From Bacteroidota bacterium (GTDB taxonomy: Bacteria > Bacteroidota > Kryptoniia > Kryptoniales > JAKASW01), in assembly GCA_021796055.1 (NCBI GenBank), contig JAJYOS010000040.1, positions 1 through 15,737 on the forward strand: a stretch of DNA of 15,737 nucleotides. The letters run 5' to 3'. Shown in pieces: positions 1 to 7,807 of this stretch (the stretch's first letter is position 1; each line of letters starts with the position of its first letter). A program made the position numbers and the translations under genes. Under the pieces are notes generated by a model, which saw only the letters and a list, made by a program, of their open reading frames with translations, was not told the origin of the DNA and did not search any database.

Positions 1-3
1 TCG

Positions 4-1170
4 CTAAATAGCCGGGAGCGTCACAATTTCCTCTTCCTTGACACGGCGTATCACTTCACCTTTCCTGTATAATATACCGACGCCCTTTCCACAGGCAACG
101 CCTATATCTGCCTCGCTTGCCTCGCCGGGTCCATTGACCACGCATCCCAGGATGGCAATTTTCACGGGCTTCTTGACGCCGGACAATCTCTCCTCGAGCT
201 GTTGAGTAATCGAAAACAAATCGACTTCGAGTCTGCCACAGGTGGGACATGCTATGAGCTCAACGTTGCGCGTTGCGAGACCGAGCGAGCGCAGGATCTC
301 TTTCCCTACCTCCACTTCCTTGACCGGGTCGTCTGTGAGAGAGACCCTTATCGTGTCGCCTATGCCTTCGGAAAGAAGAGTTCCGATACCTATGGAGGAC
401 TTGATTGTTCCGATGCGTGTCGGGCCCGCTTCCGTAACTCCGAGATGCAACGGGTAATCGGTACGTTGAGCTATCAGCCTGTAAGCCTCTATCATCAGCC
501 TGACGTCGGTCGATTTGACGGAGATGATCACATCGTGGAAGTCGTTTTCCTCACAGATGCCCGCGTGGCGCATCGCACTCTCATAAAGCGCCTCCGCAGT
601 CGGATAACCGTGCTTCTCAAGTATGTCTTTTTCCAACGAGCCCGAATTCACGCCGATTCTTATAGGCGCTCTTCGTTCTCTTGCAAGACTCAGTACCTGG
701 CGGATCCTGTCCACACTTCCGATATTGCCCGGGTTCAGCCGCACTTTTGCCACACCGCCTTCGAGGGCCCTCAGCGCAAAGACATGATTGAAATGGATAT
801 CTGCAACCACGGGTAACGGCGATTGTTTGACTATTTCCCCGATGGCCGCTGCAGCCTCTTTGTCATTGACCGTCACTCTAACGATGTCACAGCCCGCCTC
901 TGCCGCCTGGAGTATTTGCTTCACTGTCGCGTTGACATCCGAAGTCTTTGTTTTGGTCATTGTCTGGACAGAGATGGGAGCTCCGCCCCCGACCGGCACA
1001 TTTCCGATGTAGACTCTGCGCGATTGACGGGGCGGGAATTTTACCGGGGCGAGCTGTTCCGCTGTTTGAAGTCCTGCCGGGTCCGATCCATTTATGTCCA
1101 TATTTCCAATGTTTTGTGAATCTGGCTTCTCTGGTTGCGAAGCTGGAGAAACTACGGGAAGGTTGATCAT
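4..1170 (-). CDS. ispG: 4-hydroxy-3-methylbut-2-en-1-yl diphosphate synthase (IspG/GcpE)
   Basis: Cytosolic [4Fe-4S] enzyme of the MEP isoprenoid pathway that reductively converts methylerythritol cyclodiphosphate to HMBPP. The 388-residue product has the short bacterial architecture: an N-terminal TIM barrel (about 52-290, with VGGGAPISVQTMT near 60-72 and VRLNPGNIG near 143-151) and a C-terminal Fe-S domain. Cluster ligands are visible: CPTC at 308-311, C343 in GCVVNGPGE, and E350 as the probable fourth ligand. The first 45 or so residues precede the conserved part and are low in complexity. A start at M24 (position 1101) is possible, but neither start has a strong ribosome site. It ends with TAG at 4-6. 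It follows the rhomboid gene by 109 nt on the same strand and may be the last gene of that run. The family assignment is secure; only the start is uncertain. Confidence 0.97.
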   Translation of the reverse strand: MINLPVVSPASQPEKPDSQNIGNMDINGSDPAGLQTAEQLAPVKFPPRQSRRVYIGNVPVGGGAPISVQTMTKTKTSDVNATVKQILQAAEAGCDIVRVTVNDKEAAAAIGEIVKQSPLPVVADIHFNHVFALRALEGGVAKVRLNPGNIGSVDRIRQVLSLARERRAPIRIGVNSGSLEKDILEKHGYPTAEALYESAMRHAGICEENDFHDVIISVKSTDVRLMIEAYRLIAQRTDYPLHLGVTEAGPTRIGTIKSSIGIGTLLSEGIGDTIRVSLTDDPVKEVEVGKEILRSLGLATRNVELIACPTCGRLEVDLFSITQQLEERLSGVKKPVKIAILGCVVNGPGEASEADIGVACGKGVGILYRKGEVIRRVKEEEIVTLPAI

Positions 1171-1279
1171 CTTATTCTCTTTCCTATTCGTGCTTCCTTA
1201 CTTACCTAACGTCACCTGAAACTCATAACCTCAACTGCAGCAGTCAGCGTGGCTTCAAACCCGGGTGGAACGCCTGGTA

Positions 1280-2212
1280 TTAATTTAGCTTCTTGCTCGC
1301 ATTGAACAAAATCCTCTTTTCCTCTTCCGTCAGTGAGTCATAACCTGACGCGCTGATCTTATCCAGGATTTCATCAAGCTTGTTCTGGTCGAAGTCCCCC
1401 TTATCCTGCCTCGTATCCCTCGCCGCAGGCCCCCTGTTTATTTCCGTAAATCGTGCATCCGTGATCACACTTTTCCTGCCGTAGCTTCTTCTGTACTGAA
1501 GTCTGCTGCGGAGATTACCCCAGGTTCTGCTCGCAAAGTCGGAGATGCCACTCGCTCCCGGGATCGATCGTCGGTACAACATCAGATACACAAACCCGAC
1601 AAACGCGCCGCCAAGGTGGGCAAAATGAGCAACGCCGGCCCCGGTACCTGTGACGCCGTAGAACAGCTCGATGGCGATAAATATCGCCACAAAATACTTC
1701 GCTTTTATTGGGAAGAGAAAATAGATGAAAACCGGAGCATCAGGAAAAAGCATTCCGAATGCTATCAGTACGCCGTAAATAGCTCCCGAAGCACCAATCG
1801 TCGGGGCGGGCACGGTGAAGAGAGGCGTCAGGAATATATTTGACAGTCCGGCGCCAATTCCGCACAAGAAGTAATAAATGAGAAACCTGCGAGTCCCCCA
1901 AACATGCTCGAGCTCGACACCGAAGAACCAGAGCGCAAGCATATTGAAAAAGATATGAAAGAACCCCCCGTGCAGGAACAGATACGTCACCAACTGCCAG
2001 ACAAGAAATCCCTGGCCTAGTGGATACAGCGCGAAGAGCCTGAAGAAGACGTTATAGATGTATACATTTCCGAAACGAATCCCCAGCTGAAGAAAAAGCT
2101 GAAACAGCCAGACTGCGGTCGTAGAGATGAGAAGAAACTTCATCCCCTTTGGGAAGAATCTGAAACTAGATGGAGGAGTGTAATAACCCGAATAATTTGT
2201 GTAATAGCTCAT
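1280..2212 (-). CDS. Rhomboid family intramembrane serine protease with C-terminal helical tail
   Basis: Probable integral-membrane serine protease that cleaves substrates within or near the bilayer. The 310-residue product has about six membrane segments between residues 25 and 215. The catalytic dyad is visible: S142 in GASGAIYG and H199 in AHLGGAFVG. HGGFFHIFFNM (81-91) supplies H86 and N90, which by family pattern belong to the oxyanion/active-site helix. After the last membrane segment comes a basic, disordered linker (about 215-275), then a conserved-looking segment LDEILDKISASGYDSLTEEE (279-298). This resembles the short C-terminal domain found on many Bacteroidota rhomboids (I recall it as DUF6576; not checked). 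The start is weakly supported by an AGGAAAAGAAG stretch. It lies 70 nt downstream of pgk. Substrates cannot be inferred. Confidence 0.93.
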   Translation of the reverse strand: MSYYTNYSGYYTPPSSFRFFPKGMKFLLISTTAVWLFQLFLQLGIRFGNVYIYNVFFRLFALYPLGQGFLVWQLVTYLFLHGGFFHIFFNMLALWFFGVELEHVWGTRRFLIYYFLCGIGAGLSNIFLTPLFTVPAPTIGASGAIYGVLIAFGMLFPDAPVFIYFLFPIKAKYFVAIFIAIELFYGVTGTGAGVAHFAHLGGAFVGFVYLMLYRRSIPGASGISDFASRTWGNLRSRLQYRRSYGRKSVITDARFTEINRGPAARDTRQDKGDFDQNKLDEILDKISASGYDSLTEEEKRILFNASKKLN

Positions 2213-2282
2213 AGTGCACTTCTTTTCCTAAACAATCTGACTCCTCCATCTGTTTCCCGTTTGGACCTGCCGAATAAGTTAC

Positions 2283-3491
2283 TCACTTATTGTCGAGTGC
2301 TGCAACCCCGGGCAGTATTTTTCCTTCGAGGAATTCGAGCGAAGCGCCTCCGCCGGTTGAAACATGTGAGACTCCGTCCTCAAGTCCGAACTTGGCAATG
2401 GCTGCGGCCGAATCGCCACCCCCGACAATAGTCGAGGCACCTTGTTTCGTCGCTTCCACAAGCGCTTCTGCAACAGCCCGCGTCCCGGCCTGGAAATTCT
2501 CCATTTCGAAGACACCCATCGGCCCGTTCCAGACGACCGTTTTTGCCTTCACAATCTCATTGCGGAAGAGCTCGACGCTCTTGGGACCGATGTCCATGCC
2601 GACCCAGTTTTGCGGGATCCCGTCGACACTAACCGTCTTCTTCGGGGCACTATTCTCGAACTTTTCAGCGACGACGCAATCGACCGGCAGGAGCAACTTT
2701 GCCTTTCCGGAATTGGTTTTGTCGAGAAGCTCCTTTGCAAGTGCTACCTTGTCGGCTTCCAGAATCGAGTTGCCGATCTCTTTGCCCATGGCCTTTAGGA
2801 ACGTGAACATCATTCCGCCGCCGATAATGAGTACATCCACTTTACCCAGAAGATTATTGATGACGTCGATCTTTCCGGAAATTTTTGCTCCGCCGATGAT
2901 CGCCACATATGGGCGGTTCGGATTCCCCACCGCCTGTGAAAGATATTTAAGCTCCTTCTTCATCAGGTAACCTGCCACGGCCGGCTTCAGAAAATGAGCC
3001 ACGCCTTCGGTGGATGCGTGGGCGCGGTGTGCGCTTCCGAATGCATCGTTAACATAGACATCCCCTAGCGATGCGAGCTCCTTCGCAAAATTGGTGTCGT
3101 TTGCCTCTTCTTCCGCGTGGAATCGAAGGTTCTCCAAAAGGACCACATCTCCCGGTTTCGCCGCTCCGGCCAGTTTTCCGGTCTCTGCCCCTATACAATC
3201 TGGTGTCATCACAACCTTCGCGGACAGGAACTCACCCAGCCTCTTTGCGACAGGCGACAGCGAGAACTCAGGCTTCGGTTTCCCCTTCGGCCGTCCAAGA
3301 TGACTCATTAGAATCGGTGTACCGCCATCTGCAAGTATCTTCTTAATCGTCGGGAGAGACTCCACAATGCGGTTATCATCGGTGATATTCTTATTCTCAT
3401 CAAGCGGGACATTGAAATCGACCCGCACCAATACTTTCTTGCCCTTTAGACTAATATCGTCGACAGTCTTCTTGTTAAATGTTGTATCCAT
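2283..3491 (-). CDS. pgk: Phosphoglycerate kinase
   Basis: Cytosolic glycolytic/gluconeogenic enzyme that transfers phosphate between 1,3-bisphosphoglycerate and ADP. The product is 402 residues, close to the family norm of 390-415. Visible motifs are [11 protein letters not shown] (19-29), MSHLGRPKG (62-70, substrate-binding Arg), GGAKISGK (200-207, nucleotide-binding region), WNGPMGVFE (321-329), VGGGDSAAA (356-364) and the C-terminal [13 protein letters not shown] hinge. The frame stays open upstream for another 46 codons, to 3629. The homologous sequence begins at position 3491, where GGAG lies about 7 nt upstream, so I place the start there. The gene follows the unknown secreted protein by 94 nt, and that gap carries operator-like repeats. 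Its functional partner gap lies two genes upstream. Confidence 0.97.
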   Translation of the reverse strand: MDTTFNKKTVDDISLKGKKVLVRVDFNVPLDENKNITDDNRIVESLPTIKKILADGGTPILMSHLGRPKGKPKPEFSLSPVAKRLGEFLSAKVVMTPDCIGAETGKLAGAAKPGDVVLLENLRFHAEEEANDTNFAKELASLGDVYVNDAFGSAHRAHASTEGVAHFLKPAVAGYLMKKELKYLSQAVGNPNRPYVAIIGGAKISGKIDVINNLLGKVDVLIIGGGMMFTFLKAMGKEIGNSILEADKVALAKELLDKTNSGKAKLLLPVDCVVAEKFENSAPKKTVSVDGIPQNWVGMDIGPKSVELFRNEIVKAKTVVWNGPMGVFEMENFQAGTRAVAEALVEATKQGASTIVGGGDSAAAIAKFGLEDGVSHVSTGGGASLEFLEGKILPGVAALDNK

Positions 3492-3510
3492 TTCCTGCTC
3501 CAGTTTGAAA

Positions 3511-3538
3511 TCTGATTGTTCAACAATTATTCTGATTG
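3511..3538. repeat. Direct repeat plus palindrome in the pgk leader
   Basis: TCTGATTG occurs at 3511-3518 and again at 3531-3538, with a period of 20 bp (about two helical turns). Between and partly overlapping them is the perfect inverted repeat ATTGTTCAACAAT (3515-3527, six-base arms around one base). The cluster lies 20-47 nt upstream of the pgk start codon and over the proposed -10 region. It could be a regulator-binding site. No regulator is identifiable. Confidence 0.35.
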
Positions 3539-3548
3539 ATCCTATGCC
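3526..3548 (-). promoter_or_regulatory. Possible pgk promoter (weak)
   Basis: On the minus strand, TTGTGG (3553-3548) is followed after 16 nt by AATAAT (3531-3526). The -10 box matches the sigma-70 consensus at five of six bases, but the -35 matches at only three. It would start transcription within the palindrome at 3515-3527, about 30 nt before the pgk start codon. This is sequence resemblance only. Confidence 0.25.
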
Positions 3549-3585
3549 CACAAAGAGAAACCTCGGACGAGAGATGCCACGTGCC

Positions 3586-4257
3586 TCATATTCTCTGCAG
3601 ATCTCCATTCCTGATCGTGATGACTGCAACTTCGCCTTTGAGGAAGAACAGCGTCCCGTACACCTGCATCACTATCTTATTCGGAAAATAGACTTTCAAA
3701 TCGTTGTTGTAAGCGACATCCACATTGTCCTCGAACTCAACGCCGAGTGGAAGTCCTTTAAGATGCTCTTCAATGTGAACCGGGGTGAAGTCCGACGCAT
3801 CCACCGAAGCGGATACTGTACTTAGCGGATCTGTGGGATCGGAAGGACTTGAAAGTGTGAATCTGATGCCGAGACATTTCCCGCAGGACGACTTACCGAA
3901 ATCGCATGAAGACAGGACCTTCCCCCTCCCTGAGAAGTAGTCGGACAAGTGGAACATACGGTCGAATGCATCGTAACCGCCGTTAAACCTGCCACCATTC
4001 GGAACACTACTGAACAAAAGGCGCCTTGTGAGCCTGCCGTGATCGGAGGTAATCTCAAACGCAAGGCTGTCTGCCGTTCCGGTCCTCGATCTCATCTCCA
4101 CCGACTGGATGAACCGGATATTCATTTTGTTCAACGTACTATCGATCCGGGCCGCGCGGTCCTTGCACTTCTCGAAAAGCTCATGAGGAGTATAACTATC
4201 AGGGACACGGTTCGGATGGAGAGACAAGACAAATGCAGCTACAAGAAAGAAGTTCAA
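3586..4257 (-). CDS. Secreted protein of unknown function with a three-cysteine cluster
   Basis: I do not recognise this 223-residue family. The first 13 residues are hydrophobic, suggesting a short signal peptide, although there is no lysine or arginine ahead of the hydrophobic stretch. The rest alternates polar and hydrophobic residues in a beta-rich pattern. This is loosely reminiscent of LolA-type or similar outer-membrane/periplasmic folds, but that is a guess. Three cysteines cluster at C118, C125 and C128 ([11 protein letters not shown]), with a fourth at C31, so disulphides or metal binding are possible. The C-terminal half contains [19 protein letters not shown] (167-185). An in-frame TGA sits 9 nt upstream of the first usable codon, so translation starts at TTG (4257-4255), preceded by AAAGGGA. 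It lies between gap and pgk, 94 nt before pgk. Confidence 0.72.
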   Translation of the reverse strand: MNFFLVAAFVLSLHPNRVPDSYTPHELFEKCKDRAARIDSTLNKMNIRFIQSVEMRSRTGTADSLAFEITSDHGRLTRRLLFSSVPNGGRFNGGYDAFDRMFHLSDYFSGRGKVLSSCDFGKSSCGKCLGIRFTLSSPSDPTDPLSTVSASVDASDFTPVHIEEHLKGLPLGVEFEDNVDVAYNNDLKVYFPNKIVMQVYGTLFFLKGEVAVITIRNGDLQRI

Positions 4258-4286
4258 TCTTCCCTTTCAACAAAATACTCAGGATG

Positions 4287-4307
4287 AAGAAAACCGCGGC
4301 CCGCGGT
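4287..4307 (-). terminator. Candidate intrinsic terminator after gap
   Basis: The perfect inverted repeat ACCGCGG-C-CCGCGGT (4293-4307) lies in the 135-nt gap after the gap stop codon. On the minus strand it is followed by TTTTCTTC. As RNA it would fold with a five-pair GC stem and a five-base loop. The stem is short and the T-tract is interrupted, so termination may be partial. It could instead be an operator for the downstream gene, whose TTG start is 30 nt away. Confidence 0.4.
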
Positions 4308-4392
4308 CCCGCGCCGAAATCGCATCGGAGTGATGCAACTTCGACGTGGGAGCTCGTTTAACAGATTTGACCGTTGGCGGGCTGCCGGAAAA

Positions 4393-5514
<1,122 letters not shown>

Positions 5515-5529
5515 CTATGCGCCGCATTA

Positions 5530-5558
5530 TTGAATCTCCAAAACCTCAAATCTATATT
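5530..5558 (+). promoter_or_regulatory. Possible sigma-70-type promoter for the 5580 gene
   Basis: TTGAAT (5530-5535) and TATATT (5553-5558) are separated by 17 nt. The -35 box matches the consensus at four positions and the -10 box at five. Transcription would start near 5565, leaving a short leader that contains the purine-rich site GGAAGGGA just ahead of the ATG. The 176-nt divergent gap (5404-5579) also contains a hairpin-capable pair AGCCCG/CGGGCT on the gap-leader side. I could not identify a convincing gap promoter. Confidence 0.45.
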
Positions 5559-5579
5559 ATATAAAAGGAAGGGACCTCG

Positions 5580-5882
5580 ATGAAAGAGATTGAATTTGCC
5601 ATCAGCAACAAGAAGAATTTCCTGGACTATTTTCACTCCAAATTCCCGACTTTTCATCTCTCAAACGTTTTTTATCGCGATTTGCGCTATGCGCTGAAAT
5701 ATTACCTGCTGTCTAACAAGTTCACCCCCTCGGATGTGGAACTTGAGACCGTTTTGCAGGCGTTGATAAGGGAGATGGTTTCTGACGGAATCCTTAAACC
5801 GGTATCCAGCGGCGTTTGGACGGTTAACTATTCAGACTTCAGGACAAAGACCCCGGGGAAACCGATACTCAATGTGCGATAG
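5580..5882 (+). CDS. Small conserved-looking protein, possible winged-helix fold
   Basis: I do not recognise this 100-residue protein by name. It has no signal peptide or membrane segment and is probably cytosolic. The middle and C-terminal parts (about 30-83) read as helix-helix-helix followed by two short strands: a helix around residues 53-70 (VELETVLQALIREMVSDG), then ILKPVSSGVWTVNYS. That pattern is typical of winged-helix DNA-binding domains, where the helix precedes a beta wing. The start has AAGGAAGGG a few nt upstream. It ends 30 nt before the Fe-S carrier start and is probably co-transcribed with it, so a role in Fe-S or redox regulation is possible. That role is inference from position only. 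Confidence 0.72.
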   Translation: MKEIEFAISNKKNFLDYFHSKFPTFHLSNVFYRDLRYALKYYLLSNKFTPSDVELETVLQALIREMVSDGILKPVSSGVWTVNYSDFRTKTPGKPILNVR

Positions 5883-5912
5883 CGGAATTTATATATAAAT
5901 GGAGGAATGAAT

Positions 5913-6266
5913 ATGTCCGCGACAGACATAGATCAAATTAATATCAATATTTCAGACAAGGCTGCCCAGGAAATCAGGCGGGTAATGACAGAGAATAACA
6001 TACCCGACACATTCGGCCTGAGAATGGGCGTAAAGGGGGGCGGTTGCAGCGGTTTCACCTATGTCCTCGGTTTTGATGAGAAGACCCGTGAGTTGGACAA
6101 GGTAGTGAGCGCCAACGGCGTGAAAGTATACATCGATGAAAGAAGCCTCCCCTATCTGTCGGGTGTCACTCTCGACTATCAGGATGGTCTTAGTGGAAAA
6201 GGGTTTACGTTCGACAATCCGAATGCGACTCGCACTTGCGGCTGCGGCCACTCCTTCAACGCCTGA
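5913..6266 (+). CDS. IscA/HesB/ErpA-type iron-sulfur cluster assembly protein
   Basis: A-type carrier that accepts Fe-S clusters from a scaffold and hands them to apo-enzymes in the cytosol. The 117-residue product has the three invariant cysteines: C45 in GGGCSGF, and C109 and C111 in the C-terminal CGCGHSF. Spacing matches the family. The domain begins near residue 12 (ISDKAAQEI), so only a short N-terminal extension precedes it. Two ATGs lie in frame. The ribosome site GGAGG (5901-5905) is only 1 nt from the first (5907) but 7 nt from the second (5913), so I take 5913 as the start. Motifs alone do not separate IscA, SufA and ErpA, so I give no symbol. It follows the small 5580 protein and precedes superoxide dismutase, though the latter has its own promoter. 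IspG in this window is one possible client. Confidence 0.95.
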   Translation: MSATDIDQININISDKAAQEIRRVMTENNIPDTFGLRMGVKGGGCSGFTYVLGFDEKTRELDKVVSANGVKVYIDERSLPYLSGVTLDYQDGLSGKGFTFDNPNATRTCGCGHSFNA

Positions 6267-6321
6267 CGACGGGTATCTCCGAAGGACCTCCGGCTCTCTG
6301 TACCATGAACGGTCATGATAT

Positions 6322-6350
6322 TTGACATCCAGCCTGCATGGAACTTTAAT
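6322..6350 (+). promoter_or_regulatory. Near-consensus sigma-70 promoter for superoxide dismutase
   Basis: A perfect TTGACA (6322-6327) is separated by the ideal 17 nt from TTTAAT (6345-6350), which matches five of six bases of the -10 consensus. Transcription would begin near 6357, giving a leader of about 86 nt before the ATG at 6443. It lies in the 176-nt gap after the Fe-S carrier gene, so the dismutase can be expressed independently. Confidence 0.7.
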
Positions 6351-6356
6351 GCAGGC
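6332..6356. promoter_or_regulatory. Operator-like inverted repeat overlapping the sod promoter
   Basis: GCCTGCAT (6332-6339) and ATGCAGGC (6349-6356) form a perfect inverted repeat with 8-base arms and a 9-base centre. It covers most of the promoter spacer and the -10 box, and ends where transcription should start. No T-tract follows, so it is a poor terminator and better read as a repressor-binding site. The 17-bp centre-to-centre geometry would suit a dimeric DNA-binding protein. The regulator is unknown. Confidence 0.55.
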
Positions 6357-6442
6357 ATTGTCATTACAAAGTGTACTAGCGTTGGTCTTCAGCGGTACAG
6401 CACCGGGCATAGCTTTTCATCAAAAGAAGAAAGGGAAAACAA

Positions 6443-7033
6443 ATGGCATACCAGGCAAAGAATTACAGTCATCTTATCGGAATGGAAGGTTTTTCAAAAC
6501 AGCTGCTTGAGAACCACTTCACACTTTATCAGGGATATGTTACGAACACCAACAAGCTAGCAGACATCCTGTCACAAATGCTGAAGGATGGTAAGACGGG
6601 GACACCTGAGTACGCGGAGTTGAAGAGGCGTTTCGGCTGGGAATTCAACGGTATGAGATTGCATGAATATTATTTCGACAACCTGGGCGGCAAGGAACCG
6701 GTCGGAGAAAAGACCGGCCTTCACCAGGCAATCACTAACCAGTTTGGGAGCTATGCGAACTGGGAAACAGATTTCAAGGCAACAGGCAGCATGAGGGGTA
6801 TCGGCTGGACGCTTCTTTACCTTGACACCTCCAATGGCTCGCTTTACAACGATTGGGTTAACGAACATGACATGGGACACCTGGCCGGATGCACCCCCAT
6901 CGTGGTACTCGACGTCTTCGAGCATGCATTCATGATTGACTACGGCTTGAAGCGCGCCGACTACATCACTGCATTCATGAAGAACATCAACTGGAAAGAA
7001 GCGGCCGCCCGCTTCGACAAAGCACACAAATAA
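6443..7033 (+). CDS. sod: Superoxide dismutase, Fe/Mn family
   Basis: Converts superoxide to hydrogen peroxide and oxygen. The 196-residue product lacks a signal peptide, so it is probably cytosolic. The four metal ligands of the family are visible: H25 (ENHFTLYQGYV), H74 (MRLHEYYF), D157 and H161 (LDVFEHAF). DVFEHAF departs from the usual DVWEHAYY. The second-shell glutamine is also not where classical enzymes place it: G70 occupies the Fe-type position and NEHD (140-143) replaces the Mn-type NQD. The residue two before the Asp ligand is V155, whereas E. coli SodA has Gly and SodB has Thr. Metal preference is therefore uncertain. The start has AAGAAAGGGA upstream. The next gene begins 56 nt later, and the two probably form one transcript from the promoter at 6322. 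Confidence 0.95.
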   Translation: MAYQAKNYSHLIGMEGFSKQLLENHFTLYQGYVTNTNKLADILSQMLKDGKTGTPEYAELKRRFGWEFNGMRLHEYYFDNLGGKEPVGEKTGLHQAITNQFGSYANWETDFKATGSMRGIGWTLLYLDTSNGSLYNDWVNEHDMGHLAGCTPIVVLDVFEHAFMIDYGLKRADYITAFMKNINWKEAAARFDKAHK

Positions 7034-7089
7034 CACGCACTCTCCCTTCTTTTCGGGATTGTGCTGCACTAACAAACGAGGAGGATGAT

Positions 7090-7515
7090 ATGAGATACCT
7101 TAGGTTCGCGGCGTTTATCCTCATGGTGGCCCTCACGACCGTTTCCATGAGCCAGGCGCAGAGCATGAAAGGCATGAAGGGAATGAACGACATGCACATG
7201 ATGAACATGTCCAGCCACGGAAAGACGGCTACAATACAGGGAGAAGTCGTGGACCTTTCCTGTTATCTTACGGCCGGTCAACACGGCGCGAAACATGCAT
7301 CCTGCGCCCGGAAATGCATCGACAGCGGTCAGCCAGTCGGGATCCTCACCAAGACCGGCAAGGTTTATCTTGCGATCGGGCCGAACAGTAAACCGGCCAA
7401 TAAACTTCTTGTCCAGTATGTGGCGGAGCAAGTGGAAGTCACCGGACAACTGAACGAGAGAGGTGGAATGGAAGAGGTATCGGTGAAAAAGGTCGAGCCG
7501 CTCTCAAGCAAATAG
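7090..7515 (+). CDS. Secreted Met/His-rich protein with conserved-looking cysteines, unknown function
   Basis: I do not recognise an experimentally defined family for this 141-residue protein. A typical signal peptide (MRYLRFAAFILMVALTTVSM, cleavage near residue 23) sends it across the inner membrane. It is followed by a Met/His-rich stretch (26-43: M26, M29, M32, M35, H36, M37, M38, M40, H43) of the kind that binds copper or silver in other proteins. The folded part (47-135) starts TIQGEVVDLSCYL and contains C58, H65, H69, C72 and C76, then a beta-rich tail ending VEVTGQLNE, compatible with a small OB-like barrel. Metal binding is inferred. The start is secure: GAGGAGG (7078-7084) lies 5 nt before the ATG. 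It follows sod by 56 nt and is closed by a strong terminator. Confidence 0.85.
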   Translation: MRYLRFAAFILMVALTTVSMSQAQSMKGMKGMNDMHMMNMSSHGKTATIQGEVVDLSCYLTAGQHGAKHASCARKCIDSGQPVGILTKTGKVYLAIGPNSKPANKLLVQYVAEQVEVTGQLNERGGMEEVSVKKVEPLSSK

Positions 7516-7540
7516 AGATGCGAAGATAGAAGTAATGTCG

Positions 7541-7571
7541 GAAGGCGGTTTAACAGACCGCCTTCTTTTTT
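7541..7571 (+). terminator. Strong intrinsic terminator after the sod transcript
   Basis: GAAGGCGGT (7541-7549) pairs perfectly with ACCGCCTTC (7557-7565) around a 7-base loop and is followed directly by six T. It lies 26 nt after the stop codon of the secreted Met/His protein and closes the plus-strand cluster. Confidence 0.93.
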
Positions 7572-7807
7572 CTTGGAGAATTCTGGGATTTATATTCGGG
7601 GAAAAAGCTGCTGGAAAAATCTCCCGGTTGCGGCTGCCGGGCATTTTGAGATAGTGAAATTTTACGCTTGCAAAGGCACGAAGGACGGATTGCATCCATT
7701 CCCTTCTTAGCGTGCTTGGCCTCTCCGCAAGAACATCTGGCCTTCCTGAGCTCCCTGAAACGCAAATCTTCTTCGGATTGTTCAAAGCAACCCGCCACCG
7801 GAGTTTT
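7572..7807. other. Convergent intergenic stretch with no supported gene
   Basis: This 236-nt gap lies between the plus-strand terminator and the end of ppc. Open frames exist on both strands but their translations look like neither a folded protein nor a recognisable fragment, and none has a convincing ribosome site. It holds one weak minus-strand terminator candidate (7615-7641). A six-pair hairpin (CACCGG/CCGGTG, 7796-7817) spans the ppc stop codon. Confidence 0.6.
7615..7641 (-). terminator. Weak candidate terminator for ppc
   Basis: On the minus strand CCCGG (7641-7637) pairs with CCGGG (7627-7623) around a 9-base loop, followed within three bases by TTTTT (7619-7615). The stem is only five pairs and lies about 170 nt after the ppc stop, so support is limited. 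Confidence 0.3.

Noticed and set aside
202..816. 204-codon plus-strand frame inside ispG
   Set aside because: Antisense to the conserved ispG barrel and Fe-S domain; no domain or start signal.
2290..2970. 226-codon plus-strand frame inside pgk
   Set aside because: Antisense to intact pgk motifs; Ser/Pro-rich translation typical of shadow frames.
3492..3629. 46-codon upstream extension of pgk
   Set aside because: The extension is not pgk-like, overlaps the end of the preceding gene, and the internal ATG at 3491 has its own ribosome site and matches the family N-terminus.
6304..6317. CATGA/TCATG small inverted repeat upstream of the sod -35 box
   Set aside because: Only five-base arms with a four-base gap; expected by chance and not clearly placed relative to the promoter.
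7550..7798. 82-codon minus-strand frame after ppc
   Set aside because: It would start at GTG within a hairpin without a ribosome site, runs through the plus-strand terminator, and its translation shows no coherent fold or family.
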